In this document: piece by piece, positions 14,030 through 23,379 of the stretch
Layout: every line of letters begins with the position of its first letter
Numbering within the stretch: position 1 is the first letter of the stretch
Assembly (NCBI GenBank): GCA_050186825.1
Contig: JBFWYD010000020.1
Span: 76,667-140,666 of the forward strand
DNA: 64,000 nucleotides
Direction of reading: 5' to 3'
Origin: NORP233 sp050186825
GTDB lineage: Bacteria; Planctomycetota; J058
Program-made: the position numbers and the translations under genes
Notes under the pieces: model-generated
What the model was told of the DNA's origin: nothing
Seen by the model: the letters and a program-made list of their open reading frames with translations, nothing else
Databases searched by the model: none

Positions 14030-17000
14030 GCATCACCTACGAGGTCGCGGAGCCGACCCGCTTCACGCTCACCCTGACGCCCACCGATAACGCGCGGCGC
14101 TGCCCCAACCTGACCCTCTACCTGATCGCCTCCGTCTACCGCGGGGCGGGCCAGGACCAGGCCGACCGCAAGCAGTTCGGCCTGCGCTGGTCGGTCGGGC
14201 GGCACGGGCTCCCCTTCCCCAGCGAGTCCTGTGACGAGTCCCAGGTGCAGTTCGGCGGGCCCGAGCCGCTCCAGGTCCGCTTCGGCGTGCGCCCCCAGCG
14301 CAAGGGTGGTCAGGGCGCGACCCCGGCGCGCGTGGTGATCGAGGTCCGCTACTTCGGCACGCGCACGCACGGCGACCAGGAGCTCGAGACCCGGGCCGAG
14401 GCCGCGCTGCGGAGCGCGGGGAAGTCGGTCGAGCTGGGGCGCCACACCCCCGCGGAGCTGCCGAGCTTCACCGCGCACGTGGCCCCCGGCATCTCGGACG
14501 AGCATCGGGTGGACGTCCTGGTGAGCGGCCGACGCGAGCAGGCTGACTCGGCGCGCTGGTCCGACCTGGCCCAGGTCCAGGTGGCCGCCGCGAGCGGGGC
14601 CTGGGTGGTGGGCCCTCACCGGGTCGTCGACGACGCCTGGCCGGTCCAGGCCGTCAACGTCGAGCTGGTCCCCTTCCCCGACGGCCACGTGATGCGCACC
14701 CAGGTGCCGATCGCCGGGTCGCCGCGCCTCCAGCGCCTCCAGCCGGGGGGCGCCCTCGAGCCGGAGACGGGCTCGCTCCTGCTGCGCTTCCCCGAGGAGG
14801 CGCTGGACGCCAAGCTGGCGCCGCCGGCCGGCGGCCACTCGCTCCCGGCCACCTTCGCCCAGACCCGGGTCGGCCTCGGCTCGCTGAGCCCGGCCGAGCG
14901 CGGCGCCCCCGAGGACTACGCCGGCTGGGACCAGGAGCGCCTCGACCGCGAGCTGAACTCGGCCTGGCGCGAGGGCGAGCCCGGGCAGCCGGCGAAGACG
15001 CCCTTCTTCTTCTGGTACGCGACGAGCGCAGTCGACGCGGTGCGCACGCGCGCGGAGGACGGCCGCGCCCCGGTGGTGCGCCTCACCGAGCGCCTCACGG
15101 ACTTCGGCGACCTGGCCGCCGAGCTGGGGGGCGTCGACGAGCTGCTGGAGGCGCCCGCCCACGATCAGGAGGCCGCGCGCTTCGTGGCGCTCACGCGCGT
15201 GGCCGACCCGCTGCTCTCGGCGGCGAGCGACGTCGAGGACGCGGTCACGCGGGAGCGCAGCCTGCTCCGCCTCGGCGCCCAGCTCGATGCCTGGCGCCGC
15301 CAGCTCGACGGGCGCTGGCGCCAGGTCGAGCGCGGCGCGCTGGAGGACGTGGCCCGGCTCGAGGAGCTGCGCTGGGTCGGGGCGCGCGCGCAGGCCCTGG
15401 GCGAGCTCTGGCGCTACTACGCGGGCGAGCCCACCCCGCTGGTCGAGAGCGGCGGGCGCTACGACACGGGCCGGGTCGCCTTCGGCGCGGCGCAGGAGGT
15501 CGGGACCTCGCGCGCGTCGCACGTGCTGGTCCTGCCGGCCGAGGAGCGCGGCGCCGGGTGGCGTCGGATCGAGGAGCAGAGGCCGACCGGCGCGGTCTCG
15601 GTGCTCGAGACCACCCTGACCTTCGACTGCGGCGACCCGATCACGCACCGGCGCTGGCGCAGGGGCTTCACCAGGCCCGAGGACCAGCCCACGGAGCTGA
15701 GGCACGCCCTGCTGCCGGTCCCCCGCCTGCGCGCGCTGCTCCTGCGCGAGCGCCCCGCGAGCGACGCCTTCGCGGACCACCTCCCCGGCTTCGTCGAGTT
15801 CGCCGAGGTGCTGCTCGAGTGCCAGGAGTCCCCCGACCTCGACCCGGCGCTGAGCTCGCCCGCCTGGAGCGACCCCCACGACCCGCACACGGGGGCCACG
15901 CGCTGGAGCTGGCTGCTCGGACGCCTGTTCGCGCCGGCCCACATGCGCCGGGCCCTGCGCGAGCTCGAGGTGGCCACGGCGCCCCACGCGCTCGGGCGCG
16001 GGGCCTTTCCCCAGGACGTGCTCCAGGCCCACCTCGAGGCGCAGGCCGCGGCGCTGCGGCTGCGGGCGGTGGCCTGCGGCGCCCAGGCGGCGCGGCTGAC
16101 CCCGCGCGGGCTCGAGGTCGAGCGCGCGGGCTGCGCGCGCGTGATCGAGCTCCAGGCCCGAGAGCGCGCGGAGCTCCAGGCCGCGAGCGCCGCGACGGCG
16201 CGCGATCGCTACGGCCAGGCCCTGGACGCGCTCGAGGCCCGGCGCCAGCGCGCGGCCGACGCCCTGGCCGCGCAGCGCCGCGAGGTCGAGCGCTGCGAGG
16301 AGGTCTACGCGCGCGCGCGCGAGGCGATCCTCGGCAACTGGACGCCCGGCGAGCCCGAGGACGTGGCGGCGCGCCTCTTGCCCGAGCGCCTGGCGCAGGT
16401 GTGGGAGCGCGAGCTGATCCCGGGGCTGGCGCGCTTGCCGCTCGAGCTGCGCTCGCAGGGCGCCCCGGTGCGGATCACCGCCATCGCGGCCAAGCAGGTG
16501 GTCCTCGGCGGTCGGACCGCCCTGCGCTACGACCGCGAGGCCTTCCTCCGCCACGCGCAGGACTGGCTGCGGGAGCTCGACGCCGAGGAGCGGCGCGCGC
16601 TCTGGCCCCGCCTCGGCGGCGCCGAGGAGCTCGAGGTCGAGCTCGACGGACACTGGTGGCGCTACGCGTCCGACACCGAGGCGGCGACCTTCCGCGACGA
16701 GGGCGGCGCGACCCAGCGCTGGACCTCGCTCCGCAGGCTGCACGCCGCGGCGATCCCGGCGGGGGCCCTGGGGCGCGCGGTCGCGGACCCGCGCGGGCCC
16801 GGGACGCTGGCGCGGCTCGTGCGCGAGCGGGTGAGCGCCTTCAGCGCCGACCCGCTGGGCGCGGCGACCTTCGACCTCGGCCTCCGCCGCGAGGCGCGAC
16901 GGCTCTGCGTGCGCGCCACGAGCGAGTCCCAGGATGGGTTGAGGGAGGCCCTGACCGCCAGCGCCCGGTGGCTGGTCGAGGCCGGCGGGGCGGGGGAGCC

Positions 17001-20000
17001 CCGGGCAGCCGCCCTCGAGCGGCTGTTCGAGCTGCTGCGCGACCAACCGGGCGCCTGCCTGCCCGTCGGCCCCGACGAGCTGTGGCGATCCCGGGCGGGG
17101 AGCGGCGCCTGGGTCGAGCTGGAGCGCCGTCGCTACCTGCGCCTCGGCGCGCCCGTCCCCGCGGGCTTCGAGGACCGCGGGGAGGTGCAGGCGGTCGAGG
17201 CCACCGTGCGCTGGGACACGGGCGCGGGCGCCGCGTGCTGGCTGGGCCCGGACGACCTGGACGCCCTGCGCTGCGTGGCCCTCTGGCGCCTGCGCGAGGC
17301 GGCCGAGCACGCCTGGGGCCCGGACGGCGGCCAGGAGCGCTGGTGGCGGCTGATCGAGGGGCTCTGGAACGAGGTCGTGGTCCCGGAGCGCGTGGAGCAA
17401 GTGGTCGCCTGGGAGCTGCGGCGGGAGCCGAGGACCGGCGCGCTGCGCCACCTGCCCTGGACCCTGACCGCGATCGACCCGGCCGGGGTCAAGACCCTGA
17501 GCCGGAGCGACGGGGAGGGGACGCTCGCGCTCTCGCGCGATGACCTGCTCGCGCGGCGGGTGCGGATGCGCGTCGCCGCCGGGGAGTGGGAGCGGATCTG
17601 GGAGCGTGAGCTGACCGCGGAGCACGTGGGCCAGCGCCGCTTCGTGGACCGCTGGGGCACCTGGGACCTGAGGTCGGTCGAGGCGCTGCGGGTCACGGTC
17701 GAGGCGCACGGGGAGCGCGCGGACCTGACGCTGGAGGAGCTCCAGCAGCGCTACGCGGGCGAGAAGACGCTCACCCGCCCGCTGACCTGGCAGGACGTGG
17801 TGCGCGCCTGGCTGCCGCTCGACCTCGAGGAGCTGTGGTTCGGGGAGCTGGTCCCGGAGAACGCCGAGCAGCGCCGCCTGCTGATCGACGGGGTGGAGTG
17901 GGTGTTCAGCGGCCACGCCGCGGACGGGTCGCGCGAGCTCGACCGCTACCCGGCCGGCCCGTGCCGCGACCCGGCGCGCACCAAGCGCACGCTCACCAAG
18001 CAGCAGGCCGACGAGCTCCACGCGCGCGGCGCGCTCCGCCTGCTCTACGACCTGCCGCGCTGGTCGGTGCGGGACATCGTCTCCTTCAACCGCGACCTGG
18101 TCGCGAAGCACGGCGAGGGCGGGATCCCGGTCGGGACCGTGCTGCGCATCCCGCGCGACCCGCCCCGCCCGGCCCAGCTCGTGTGGGGCGCCGCCCTGCG
18201 CCTCAAGGCGACGCTGACCCTGGACGACGAGCTCGAGGGCGTGACCCGCGAGCAGCTCCGCGAGCGCGCGCGGGGCAAGCGCGACGCCTCGGCCGCCGAG
18301 CAGGCAGGCGAGCTCTGGCCTCACCTCCCGCGCTCGCTCCTGGCCTTCGCCTTCTTCCAGTCCAGCGGCTGCGGCGAGGACGCCGACCGCGACCGCGGGC
18401 GCTTCCTCGACGACGCCTCGCGGATCGGCTTCGGCTTCAAGAAGCTCTACCCGCGCGCGAGCAAGCGCCAGGACGGGAGCTACCGCGCGGAGCTCCAGGG
18501 CGACCCCGAGTCGGTCCTGCGCCAGGGCTACATGCTGGACGACTTCTACGCCGCGCAGGAGGAGGCGGCGGGCAAGGACGCCTACGCCGTCGACTGGACG
18601 GCCAGCTACGCCCCGGGCGGCCGCACGGTCGAGCTCGAGTTCGACCTGTTCCTCGCCGACTACCAGCAGCCCGAGCCCTCGCATCAGGTGATCGAGCGGG
18701 CGCGGGTGCTCCGCGAGGTGCAGCTCTGGGACGACCAGGGCCCGATCCCGCTCGAGGACGGCCCGCCCGCGCCGGGCTGCAAGAAGGTGCTCGTCCCCAA
18801 GCCGGGCGGCGACGGCCGCACCTGGGAGGAGCGCGCGGTCGCCACCGTCGAGCGCGACTTCGTCGCCTCCTGGCTGCAGGTGGGCGTCCTCCTCTACGAC
18901 GAGCGGCTCTCGCGCTCGCTGCGCGGCTACCAGGTCCCCGTCGAGCAGGCCTGGCTGGACGTGCTGAAGGACCCGACCAAGGACGTCGAGGGCACCCCCG
19001 GCCCGGGGAAGGTCGACGGCGCTGAGGGGCTGGGGCAGGCGATCCACGGGCTGTGGTGGCCCTACTTCCGCCTCCTGAGCGGGAAGCTCTACGGGCCGCT
19101 GCTCTACGGGGACGTCGAGGGCGAGCCGCCGACGCCGCCGCGCGAGCACGGCGAGACGATCGCGGACTACGAGGCGCGGATCGCGGCGGCCCGCGCGCGG
19201 CGCGAGCGGCTCCAGGAGGTCGCGGCCAAGGACCTCAGCCAGAGCCTGCGCACCGCAGACATGACGCCCACGATGCTGCGCAAGCAGTGGGACGCGGCCA
19301 TGGGCCTGTTCCGCGCCTGCGTGGCCGAGCTCGGCGACCAGGACGAGAACCCGCACGACGGGGTGGCGCACTCCTGGCTGCGCCTGGCCGTGCGCGGCCC
19401 CGACGGCTGGCCGGTGCGGATCGTGCCCGCGCCGCTGGCGCACCGGCTCGGGCTGACCCAGCGCCGCGGGGCGGAGCCCTTCGGGGCCTACTTCCAGGGG
19501 CAGGACGTCTTCCACAGGGTGTGGCTGCAGGAGCTCGATCGGCGCCTGGCGGAGGCCACGCAGGAGGAGGTCCAGGCGACCAAGCGCCGGGACGAGCTGG
19601 AGGAGGCCAAGGCCCGCCGCGAGCGGCGCAAGAAGGTGCTCGCGGCCGAGAAGGGGCTCCACGCCTGGCTCGAGGCGCAGCCCGAGGACGAGCCCGAGTA
19701 CGACTCGAAGCTCAAGCTCAAGCTCAAGGTGGGGCGGCTGGCCTTCGAGCTCTCATCCAAGGTCGAGCTGCTGCGCAACCTCGTCCGCCCCGAGTGGTTC
19801 TTGCTCGCCAACCCCCTGTTCGCCTCGCTGCTGCGACTGATCGACCCAGAGGGCGCGCTGCGCGAGCGTATGGGCCTCTCGGAGGACCCCGCGGCCGAGA
19901 GCGAGGTGCTGATGCGCCTCTTCACCTGCCTGCTCCACGGCGAGACCGAGGAGGGCGGCGCGACCTACGAGCTCCCCACCGAGCCGGAGAAGGAGGTCAA

Positions 20001-21306
20001 GGAGGAGGAGGTCCGGCCCGGGGTCCAGAAGGGGAAGGCGAAGGGGCCGCAGCGCCCCAAGCTCGAGCTGGGCTGGCTCTACGACCTCGACGCCTTCGAG
20101 CACCAGTTCTTCCTCCGGCTCAAGTGGACGCTGCTCAAGTACGAGAAGGCGGCCTACCTGGGGCCCTTCTACGGGATCTACCTCCGGCTCAAGTTCGTGT
20201 TCGAGGTGGTGCTCACGGTCTACCTCGGGTTCACGCTCCGCCGGGAGGCCGACCACGAACGCTACCTGCGCAAGCTCGTCTACAAGAACGAGGCGCTGGC
20301 CTTCGGCTCGAAGCCGGGCGCGAGGCTCGACACCTTCCCCGCGGGGCGCAAGCGCCGGATGGTGATCTCCTGCAAGACCGAGGCCCAGGCCGCGGAGCTA
20401 GAGCGGATGGTCCTGCGCGGCGTGCTCGACCTGCTCGCCAAGGAGCGCCGCGAGCAGGGCGGGGCCGAGCGGCTCCAGGCGGCGCTGAAGCCGCTCGAGG
20501 ACGCGCTCCGGAACCTCGTGGTCCCCGACTACCACCTCGACGCCACCCGCACGCCCCCCGCCGAGGAGGTCGAGGCGCCCGGCAGCCACTACGAGGTGGC
20601 CGACCAGCCCACGGCCCTGGTCCCAGGGCAGCGCCAGCTCCCCGAGCGGGCCGCGGAGCTGCTCGGCGCGGTCGAGCGCTTCGCCGCGGACCCCGAGGAG
20701 CGCCGCCGCCAGGTCGCGCGCCTGGCGCGGACCCAGGCGCGCGGCGCGCAGTTCTTCGACCCCCAGAGCCGCCTCCGCTACCTGATCGTGCGCGAGGAGC
20801 AGCACGCCGCGCTGCAGGCCCTGCTGCCCGAAGGCCGGGCCTGGCGCTTCCACCACGTGCGCGCCTTCGGCGCGGCGGGGCTCTCGCACCGCGCGGTCAA
20901 CCGCGACGCGGACCTGGGGTCTGGGCTCTACCTCTCCGGCTCGGTGACGGCCACGCCCAGCTTCAGCGCCGCGCTCCTCCCGGCCACCGGCAAGGCGATC
21001 GACCAGGCCGGGAGCCAGGCGCCTGGGCCCCTCGCCGAGTTCATGCGCCTGGCCAAGCTCGAGGTGGGGATCGCCGGCAAGTTCCCCTTCAAGGTCTCCA
21101 TGGACACGCGCAGCGGTTGGCGGGTCGACATGAAGCTGAGCTGGGCGCTCGCCTGCAGCGTGGCGGCGGGCCCCGTCGAGGCCGAGCTCGAGCTGGTGCC
21201 GCCGACCGAGATCTGGAAGGACCACGTCGGCGGGGACCAGACCAAGGAGCTGCCCGCCGAGGACGGCTGGGTCTCGCCCGACGACCTCGAGGCGGAGGAG
21301 GGCTGA
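14026..21306 (+). CDS. 2,426-residue protein of unknown family
   Basis: Start GTG 14026 overlaps gene A; stop overlaps the LysM gene start. I recognise no enzyme family. The first 250 residues are beta-rich (SITYEVAEPTRFTLTLTPTD). The middle has Arg/Ala/Glu helical segments and several related modules that end in DLLARRVRMRV- or DELHARGALRL-like lines. One of these, about residues 1340-1385, finishes WSVRDIVSFNRDLV ... VGTVLRIP, a LysM-like ending. A charged helix at about 1840-1880 (EEAKARRERRKKVLAAEK) precedes a segment at 1930-2090 with hydrophobic helices (EWFLLANPLFASLLRLI, FVFEVVLTVYLGF). The C-terminal 250 residues are globular-looking. No signal peptide. Size and coupling suggest a cargo or structural component of an envelope or injection machine, but this is inference. 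Confidence 0.85.
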   Translation: MSITYEVAEPTRFTLTLTPTDNARRCPNLTLYLIASVYRGAGQDQADRKQFGLRWSVGRHGLPFPSESCDESQVQFGGPEPLQVRFGVRPQRKGGQGATPARVVIEVRYFGTRTHGDQELETRAEAALRSAGKSVELGRHTPAELPSFTAHVAPGISDEHRVDVLVSGRREQADSARWSDLAQVQVAAASGAWVVGPHRVVDDAWPVQAVNVELVPFPDGHVMRTQVPIAGSPRLQRLQPGGALEPETGSLLLRFPEEALDAKLAPPAGGHSLPATFAQTRVGLGSLSPAERGAPEDYAGWDQERLDRELNSAWREGEPGQPAKTPFFFWYATSAVDAVRTRAEDGRAPVVRLTERLTDFGDLAAELGGVDELLEAPAHDQEAARFVALTRVADPLLSAASDVEDAVTRERSLLRLGAQLDAWRRQLDGRWRQVERGALEDVARLEELRWVGARAQALGELWRYYAGEPTPLVESGGRYDTGRVAFGAAQEVGTSRASHVLVLPAEERGAGWRRIEEQRPTGAVSVLETTLTFDCGDPITHRRWRRGFTRPEDQPTELRHALLPVPRLRALLLRERPASDAFADHLPGFVEFAEVLLECQESPDLDPALSSPAWSDPHDPHTGATRWSWLLGRLFAPAHMRRALRELEVATAPHALGRGAFPQDVLQAHLEAQAAALRLRAVACGAQAARLTPRGLEVERAGCARVIELQARERAELQAASAATARDRYGQALDALEARRQRAADALAAQRREVERCEEVYARAREAILGNWTPGEPEDVAARLLPERLAQVWERELIPGLARLPLELRSQGAPVRITAIAAKQVVLGGRTALRYDREAFLRHAQDWLRELDAEERRALWPRLGGAEELEVELDGHWWRYASDTEAATFRDEGGATQRWTSLRRLHAAAIPAGALGRAVADPRGPGTLARLVRERVSAFSADPLGAATFDLGLRREARRLCVRATSESQDGLREALTASARWLVEAGGAGEPRAAALERLFELLRDQPGACLPVGPDELWRSRAGSGAWVELERRRYLRLGAPVPAGFEDRGEVQAVEATVRWDTGAGAACWLGPDDLDALRCVALWRLREAAEHAWGPDGGQERWWRLIEGLWNEVVVPERVEQVVAWELRREPRTGALRHLPWTLTAIDPAGVKTLSRSDGEGTLALSRDDLLARRVRMRVAAGEWERIWERELTAEHVGQRRFVDRWGTWDLRSVEALRVTVEAHGERADLTLEELQQRYAGEKTLTRPLTWQDVVRAWLPLDLEELWFGELVPENAEQRRLLIDGVEWVFSGHAADGSRELDRYPAGPCRDPARTKRTLTKQQADELHARGALRLLYDLPRWSVRDIVSFNRDLVAKHGEGGIPVGTVLRIPRDPPRPAQLVWGAALRLKATLTLDDELEGVTREQLRERARGKRDASAAEQAGELWPHLPRSLLAFAFFQSSGCGEDADRDRGRFLDDASRIGFGFKKLYPRASKRQDGSYRAELQGDPESVLRQGYMLDDFYAAQEEAAGKDAYAVDWTASYAPGGRTVELEFDLFLADYQQPEPSHQVIERARVLREVQLWDDQGPIPLEDGPPAPGCKKVLVPKPGGDGRTWEERAVATVERDFVASWLQVGVLLYDERLSRSLRGYQVPVEQAWLDVLKDPTKDVEGTPGPGKVDGAEGLGQAIHGLWWPYFRLLSGKLYGPLLYGDVEGEPPTPPREHGETIADYEARIAAARARRERLQEVAAKDLSQSLRTADMTPTMLRKQWDAAMGLFRACVAELGDQDENPHDGVAHSWLRLAVRGPDGWPVRIVPAPLAHRLGLTQRRGAEPFGAYFQGQDVFHRVWLQELDRRLAEATQEEVQATKRRDELEEAKARRERRKKVLAAEKGLHAWLEAQPEDEPEYDSKLKLKLKVGRLAFELSSKVELLRNLVRPEWFLLANPLFASLLRLIDPEGALRERMGLSEDPAAESEVLMRLFTCLLHGETEEGGATYELPTEPEKEVKEEEVRPGVQKGKAKGPQRPKLELGWLYDLDAFEHQFFLRLKWTLLKYEKAAYLGPFYGIYLRLKFVFEVVLTVYLGFTLRREADHERYLRKLVYKNEALAFGSKPGARLDTFPAGRKRRMVISCKTEAQAAELERMVLRGVLDLLAKERREQGGAERLQAALKPLEDALRNLVVPDYHLDATRTPPAEEVEAPGSHYEVADQPTALVPGQRQLPERAAELLGAVERFAADPEERRRQVARLARTQARGAQFFDPQSRLRYLIVREEQHAALQALLPEGRAWRFHHVRAFGAAGLSHRAVNRDADLGSGLYLSGSVTATPSFSAALLPATGKAIDQAGSQAPGPLAEFMRLAKLEVGIAGKFPFKVSMDTRSGWRVDMKLSWALACSVAAGPVEAELELVPPTEIWKDHVGGDQTKELPAEDGWVSPDDLEAEEG

Positions 21307-22070
21307 TGGACGTCCCCTGGGTGGAGTACGTGGTGCAAGAGGGCGACGACTACCGGACGATCGCCGAGGCGCACGACGTGTGGGACTGGTGGGACCTGGT
21401 GCGCTTCAACGAGCACGTGGACCCGGCCACGGGCGAGTTCGACCCGGCCTACGAGAACCCCGACGCGCAGGACCCGGGCAGCTACCGCAACCCGGACCTG
21501 CTGGCCCCCGGCGATCGGATCCGGATCCCCGTCCACGACCAGGGCGCGGCCGGGCGGGCGCTGCTGAAGGAGGAGGCGGGCTGCGAGCCGCCGGAGGAGG
21601 CCTTCGGCGGGCGCACCTACCGCTCGCCCTGGGGGACCTTCTCCTTCACGCTCCAGGGGGGCTGGTCGGACCTGCGCCAGCGCTTCGCCCCGGGCACGCG
21701 CTTCCAGTTCCGCCAGGTGGACGACCAGGTGGTCGAGTTCCTCGATCATCGCGACGAGCAGTGGAAGACCGAGGGGGAGCTGGACGAGTTCGGCGGCTTC
21801 GAGGTCGAGCTGCCGCGCGGGTCGCTGCTCCTGTTCGTGCAGGACGACGAGGGGAGCTGGGAGGAGTTGGCCCCGCTCGACGCCAGCCGCCTGCGCGAGC
21901 TGCGCCTCCAGGTGCCCTTGCCCCCGGGCTGGCACGGCGACCACCAGCAGCTCGTGATCGACCACGGCGCCGACGCGGCCTTCCCGCCCGCGGCCGGCGC
22001 CTTCGACCCCTTCCGGCTCGGGCTGGGCTCCGCGCCCCCCGCGAAGCCGACCCAGGGAGGGACCGCGTGA
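21306..22070 (+). CDS. LysM-domain protein of the four-gene operon
   Basis: 254 residues; ATG 21306 shares a base with the giant gene's stop (TGATG). Residues about 5-80 form a LysM module with an insertion: VEYVVQEGDDYRTIAEAHDV, WWDLVRFNEHVDP, then NPDLLAPGDRIRIPV. LysM binds glycan, and in phage tails and contractile injection systems it sits on spike or baseplate proteins. The remainder is acidic and beta-rich (GTFSFTLQGGWSDLRQRFAP, GSLLLFVQDDEGSWEEL) and not recognised. No signal peptide, so it is either cytoplasmic or exported by a machine. The stop overlaps gene B's start by 4 bp. Confidence 0.85.
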   Translation: MDVPWVEYVVQEGDDYRTIAEAHDVWDWWDLVRFNEHVDPATGEFDPAYENPDAQDPGSYRNPDLLAPGDRIRIPVHDQGAAGRALLKEEAGCEPPEEAFGGRTYRSPWGTFSFTLQGGWSDLRQRFAPGTRFQFRQVDDQVVEFLDHRDEQWKTEGELDEFGGFEVELPRGSLLLFVQDDEGSWEELAPLDASRLRELRLQVPLPPGWHGDHQQLVIDHGADAAFPPAAGAFDPFRLGLGSAPPAKPTQGGTA

Positions 22071-22468
22071 GCTACCCGCAGCGAGCCGGGCCGGCCGCGA
22101 CCCGGCAGACCGCGACCGTCGCCGCGGCGCGCGGCGCCCTGACCCTGGGCGCCGTGCAGCGCGCCCTGGCACGCCTGGAGCGCGTCCAGGGGCTGATCGC
22201 CGCGCGCCGCTTCGCGCGCGCGCTCGACTACGACCTGCTGACCCGCCTCGCGCGCGAGGGCGCGGCCTCGGGCCGCCCCGAGGACGACCCGGCCCAGATC
22301 GACCCGCGCTACCTCCTCCTGTGGGGGATGCGCGGCCCCGCCGTGGAGCGGCTCCAGTACGCCCTCGAGCAGCTCGGCCTGCGCTGCCCGCGCAGCGGCG
22401 CCTTCTGCGACGAGACCCTCGCCTGCTACCTGAGCTGGCTCGACGCGGAGACCCAACCCGCGCGCTGA
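22067..22468 (+). CDS. small protein B of the four-gene operon, peptidoglycan-binding-like
   Basis: 133 residues, GTG start inside the LysM gene's GTGA stop overlap. It aligns along its length with the operon's first gene: LTLGAVQRALARLER, ARRFARALDYDLLTRLAREG, PEDDP, YLLLWGMRG. The C-terminal portion, GPAVERLQYALEQLGLRC followed by GAFCDETLACYLSWLD, has the spacing of a PG_binding_1 repeat (L-x-x-x-L-x-x-L-G, then G-x-F-x-x-x-T). Probable last gene of the operon; no terminator hairpin is obvious. Function unknown. Confidence 0.75.
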   Translation: MSYPQRAGPAATRQTATVAAARGALTLGAVQRALARLERVQGLIAARRFARALDYDLLTRLAREGAASGRPEDDPAQIDPRYLLLWGMRGPAVERLQYALEQLGLRCPRSGAFCDETLACYLSWLDAETQPAR

Positions 22469-22627
22469 CGGCGCGTCCGTTCGTTCGCGCTGGCGCGCAG
22501 CGCGGTCAGGACGAGACCCTCGGCCTGCGGAGCCGTCCTGCCTGCGGTGCTCGCAGGTGGCCGCCGTGCTCACTGCGTGGCTCCCACCCGCGCCGTCGCC
22601 GCGCCGCGTGTCAAGGCGAGGAGGAGC

Positions 22628-23017
22628 TCAACTCGCGGCCGGGCCCAGCCGCCCCCGGCTCAGGTGCTCGTGCGCCACGCGCCACTCGCCGTCCACGGCC
22701 CGCGCGAGCACCGAGGTCCCGCGCCCGCGCCCGCACGCGGGCTCTCCGCGCACGCGCCCCGACCACACGTATTCGTAGACGCACACCGCGACGCGCTCGC
22801 CCTCGACCAGCCAGCGCACGCCTTCGATGCGATAGCTCTCGGCCTCGATCGCGGCGAAGTTCGCCGCGAGCGCGGCGCGGACGGCGGCCTTGCCGTGGTG
22901 CGCCGTCTCGTTGCTGAACAGGTAGACCGCGTCCTCGGCCACCAGCGCCAGGGTCGCCTCGAGGTCGTGGGCCGCGGTCGCCGCCTCGTAGGCGCGCAGG
23001 AAGTCGTCGGGCGTCAT
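22628..23017 (-). CDS. NTF2-like / SnoaL-type nuclear transport factor fold protein
   Basis: 129 residues. The start MTPDDFLRAYEAATAAHDLE followed by ALVAEDAVYLFSNET, then HHGKAAVRAALAANFAAIEA and GEWRVAHEHLS is the characteristic DUF4440/SnoaL alpha-beta cone: a helix with A-x-D (here AEDAVY), a G-x-x-A/A-x-x pocket helix and a final W-R-x-x-H-x-H strand. Family members are small ligand-binding or isomerase-like proteins of diverse use. Single gene; divergent from the DUF2277 gene with about 60 bp between. Confidence 0.82.
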   Translation of the reverse strand: MTPDDFLRAYEAATAAHDLEATLALVAEDAVYLFSNETAHHGKAAVRAALAANFAAIEAESYRIEGVRWLVEGERVAVCVYEYVWSGRVRGEPACGRGRGTSVLARAVDGEWRVAHEHLSRGRLGPAAS

Positions 23018-23079
23018 GGGTCCCCCGTCCTCGGGCTGGCGGGCGAAGCTAGCGGGAGCCCCTCCCGGGAGGTCGTCGC

Positions 23080-23349
23080 ATGTGCCGGAACATTCGCACG
23101 CTGTTCAACTTCGAGCCACCCGCCACCGAGGAGGAGATCCAGGCCGCGGCGCTCCAGTTCGTGCGCAAGCTCTCGGGCTTCACGCATCCCTCGCAGGCGA
23201 ACCTGGTCGCCTTCGAGCGCGCCGTCGAAAGCACCGCGGCCGTGGCGCGGACCCTGCTCGAGTCGCTCGTCACCAACGCGCCGCCGCGGGACCGCGAGGT
23301 CGAGGCCGAGAAGGCGCGCGAGCGCTCGAAGAAGCGCTTCGGGCGCTGA
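23080..23349 (+). CDS. DUF2277 family protein
   Basis: 89 residues. The start MCRNIRTLFNFEPPATEEEI is near-diagnostic for DUF2277, followed by AALQFVRKLSGFTHPSQANL, a central Ala-rich helix and the ending PPRDREVEAEKARERSKKRF. Full length for the family. Function is unknown; related proteins are widespread in actinobacteria, chloroflexi and planctomycetes. Probably monocistronic. Confidence 0.9.
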   Translation: MCRNIRTLFNFEPPATEEEIQAAALQFVRKLSGFTHPSQANLVAFERAVESTAAVARTLLESLVTNAPPRDREVEAEKARERSKKRFGR

Positions 23350-23379
23350 GGCGTGACCCTCGGAATCGCGGGCTGGCAT

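Noticed and set aside
13978..19662. A 1,894-codon minus-strand open frame opposite the giant gene
   Set aside because: Leu/Ala/Arg/Gly-rich shadow. The plus-strand frame has coupled starts and stops with its neighbours and better protein character.
14026..21306. Giant protein as an Rhs, polyketide synthase or non-ribosomal peptide synthetase
   Set aside because: No YD repeats, no ketosynthase Cys motif, no adenylation or carrier motifs are visible.
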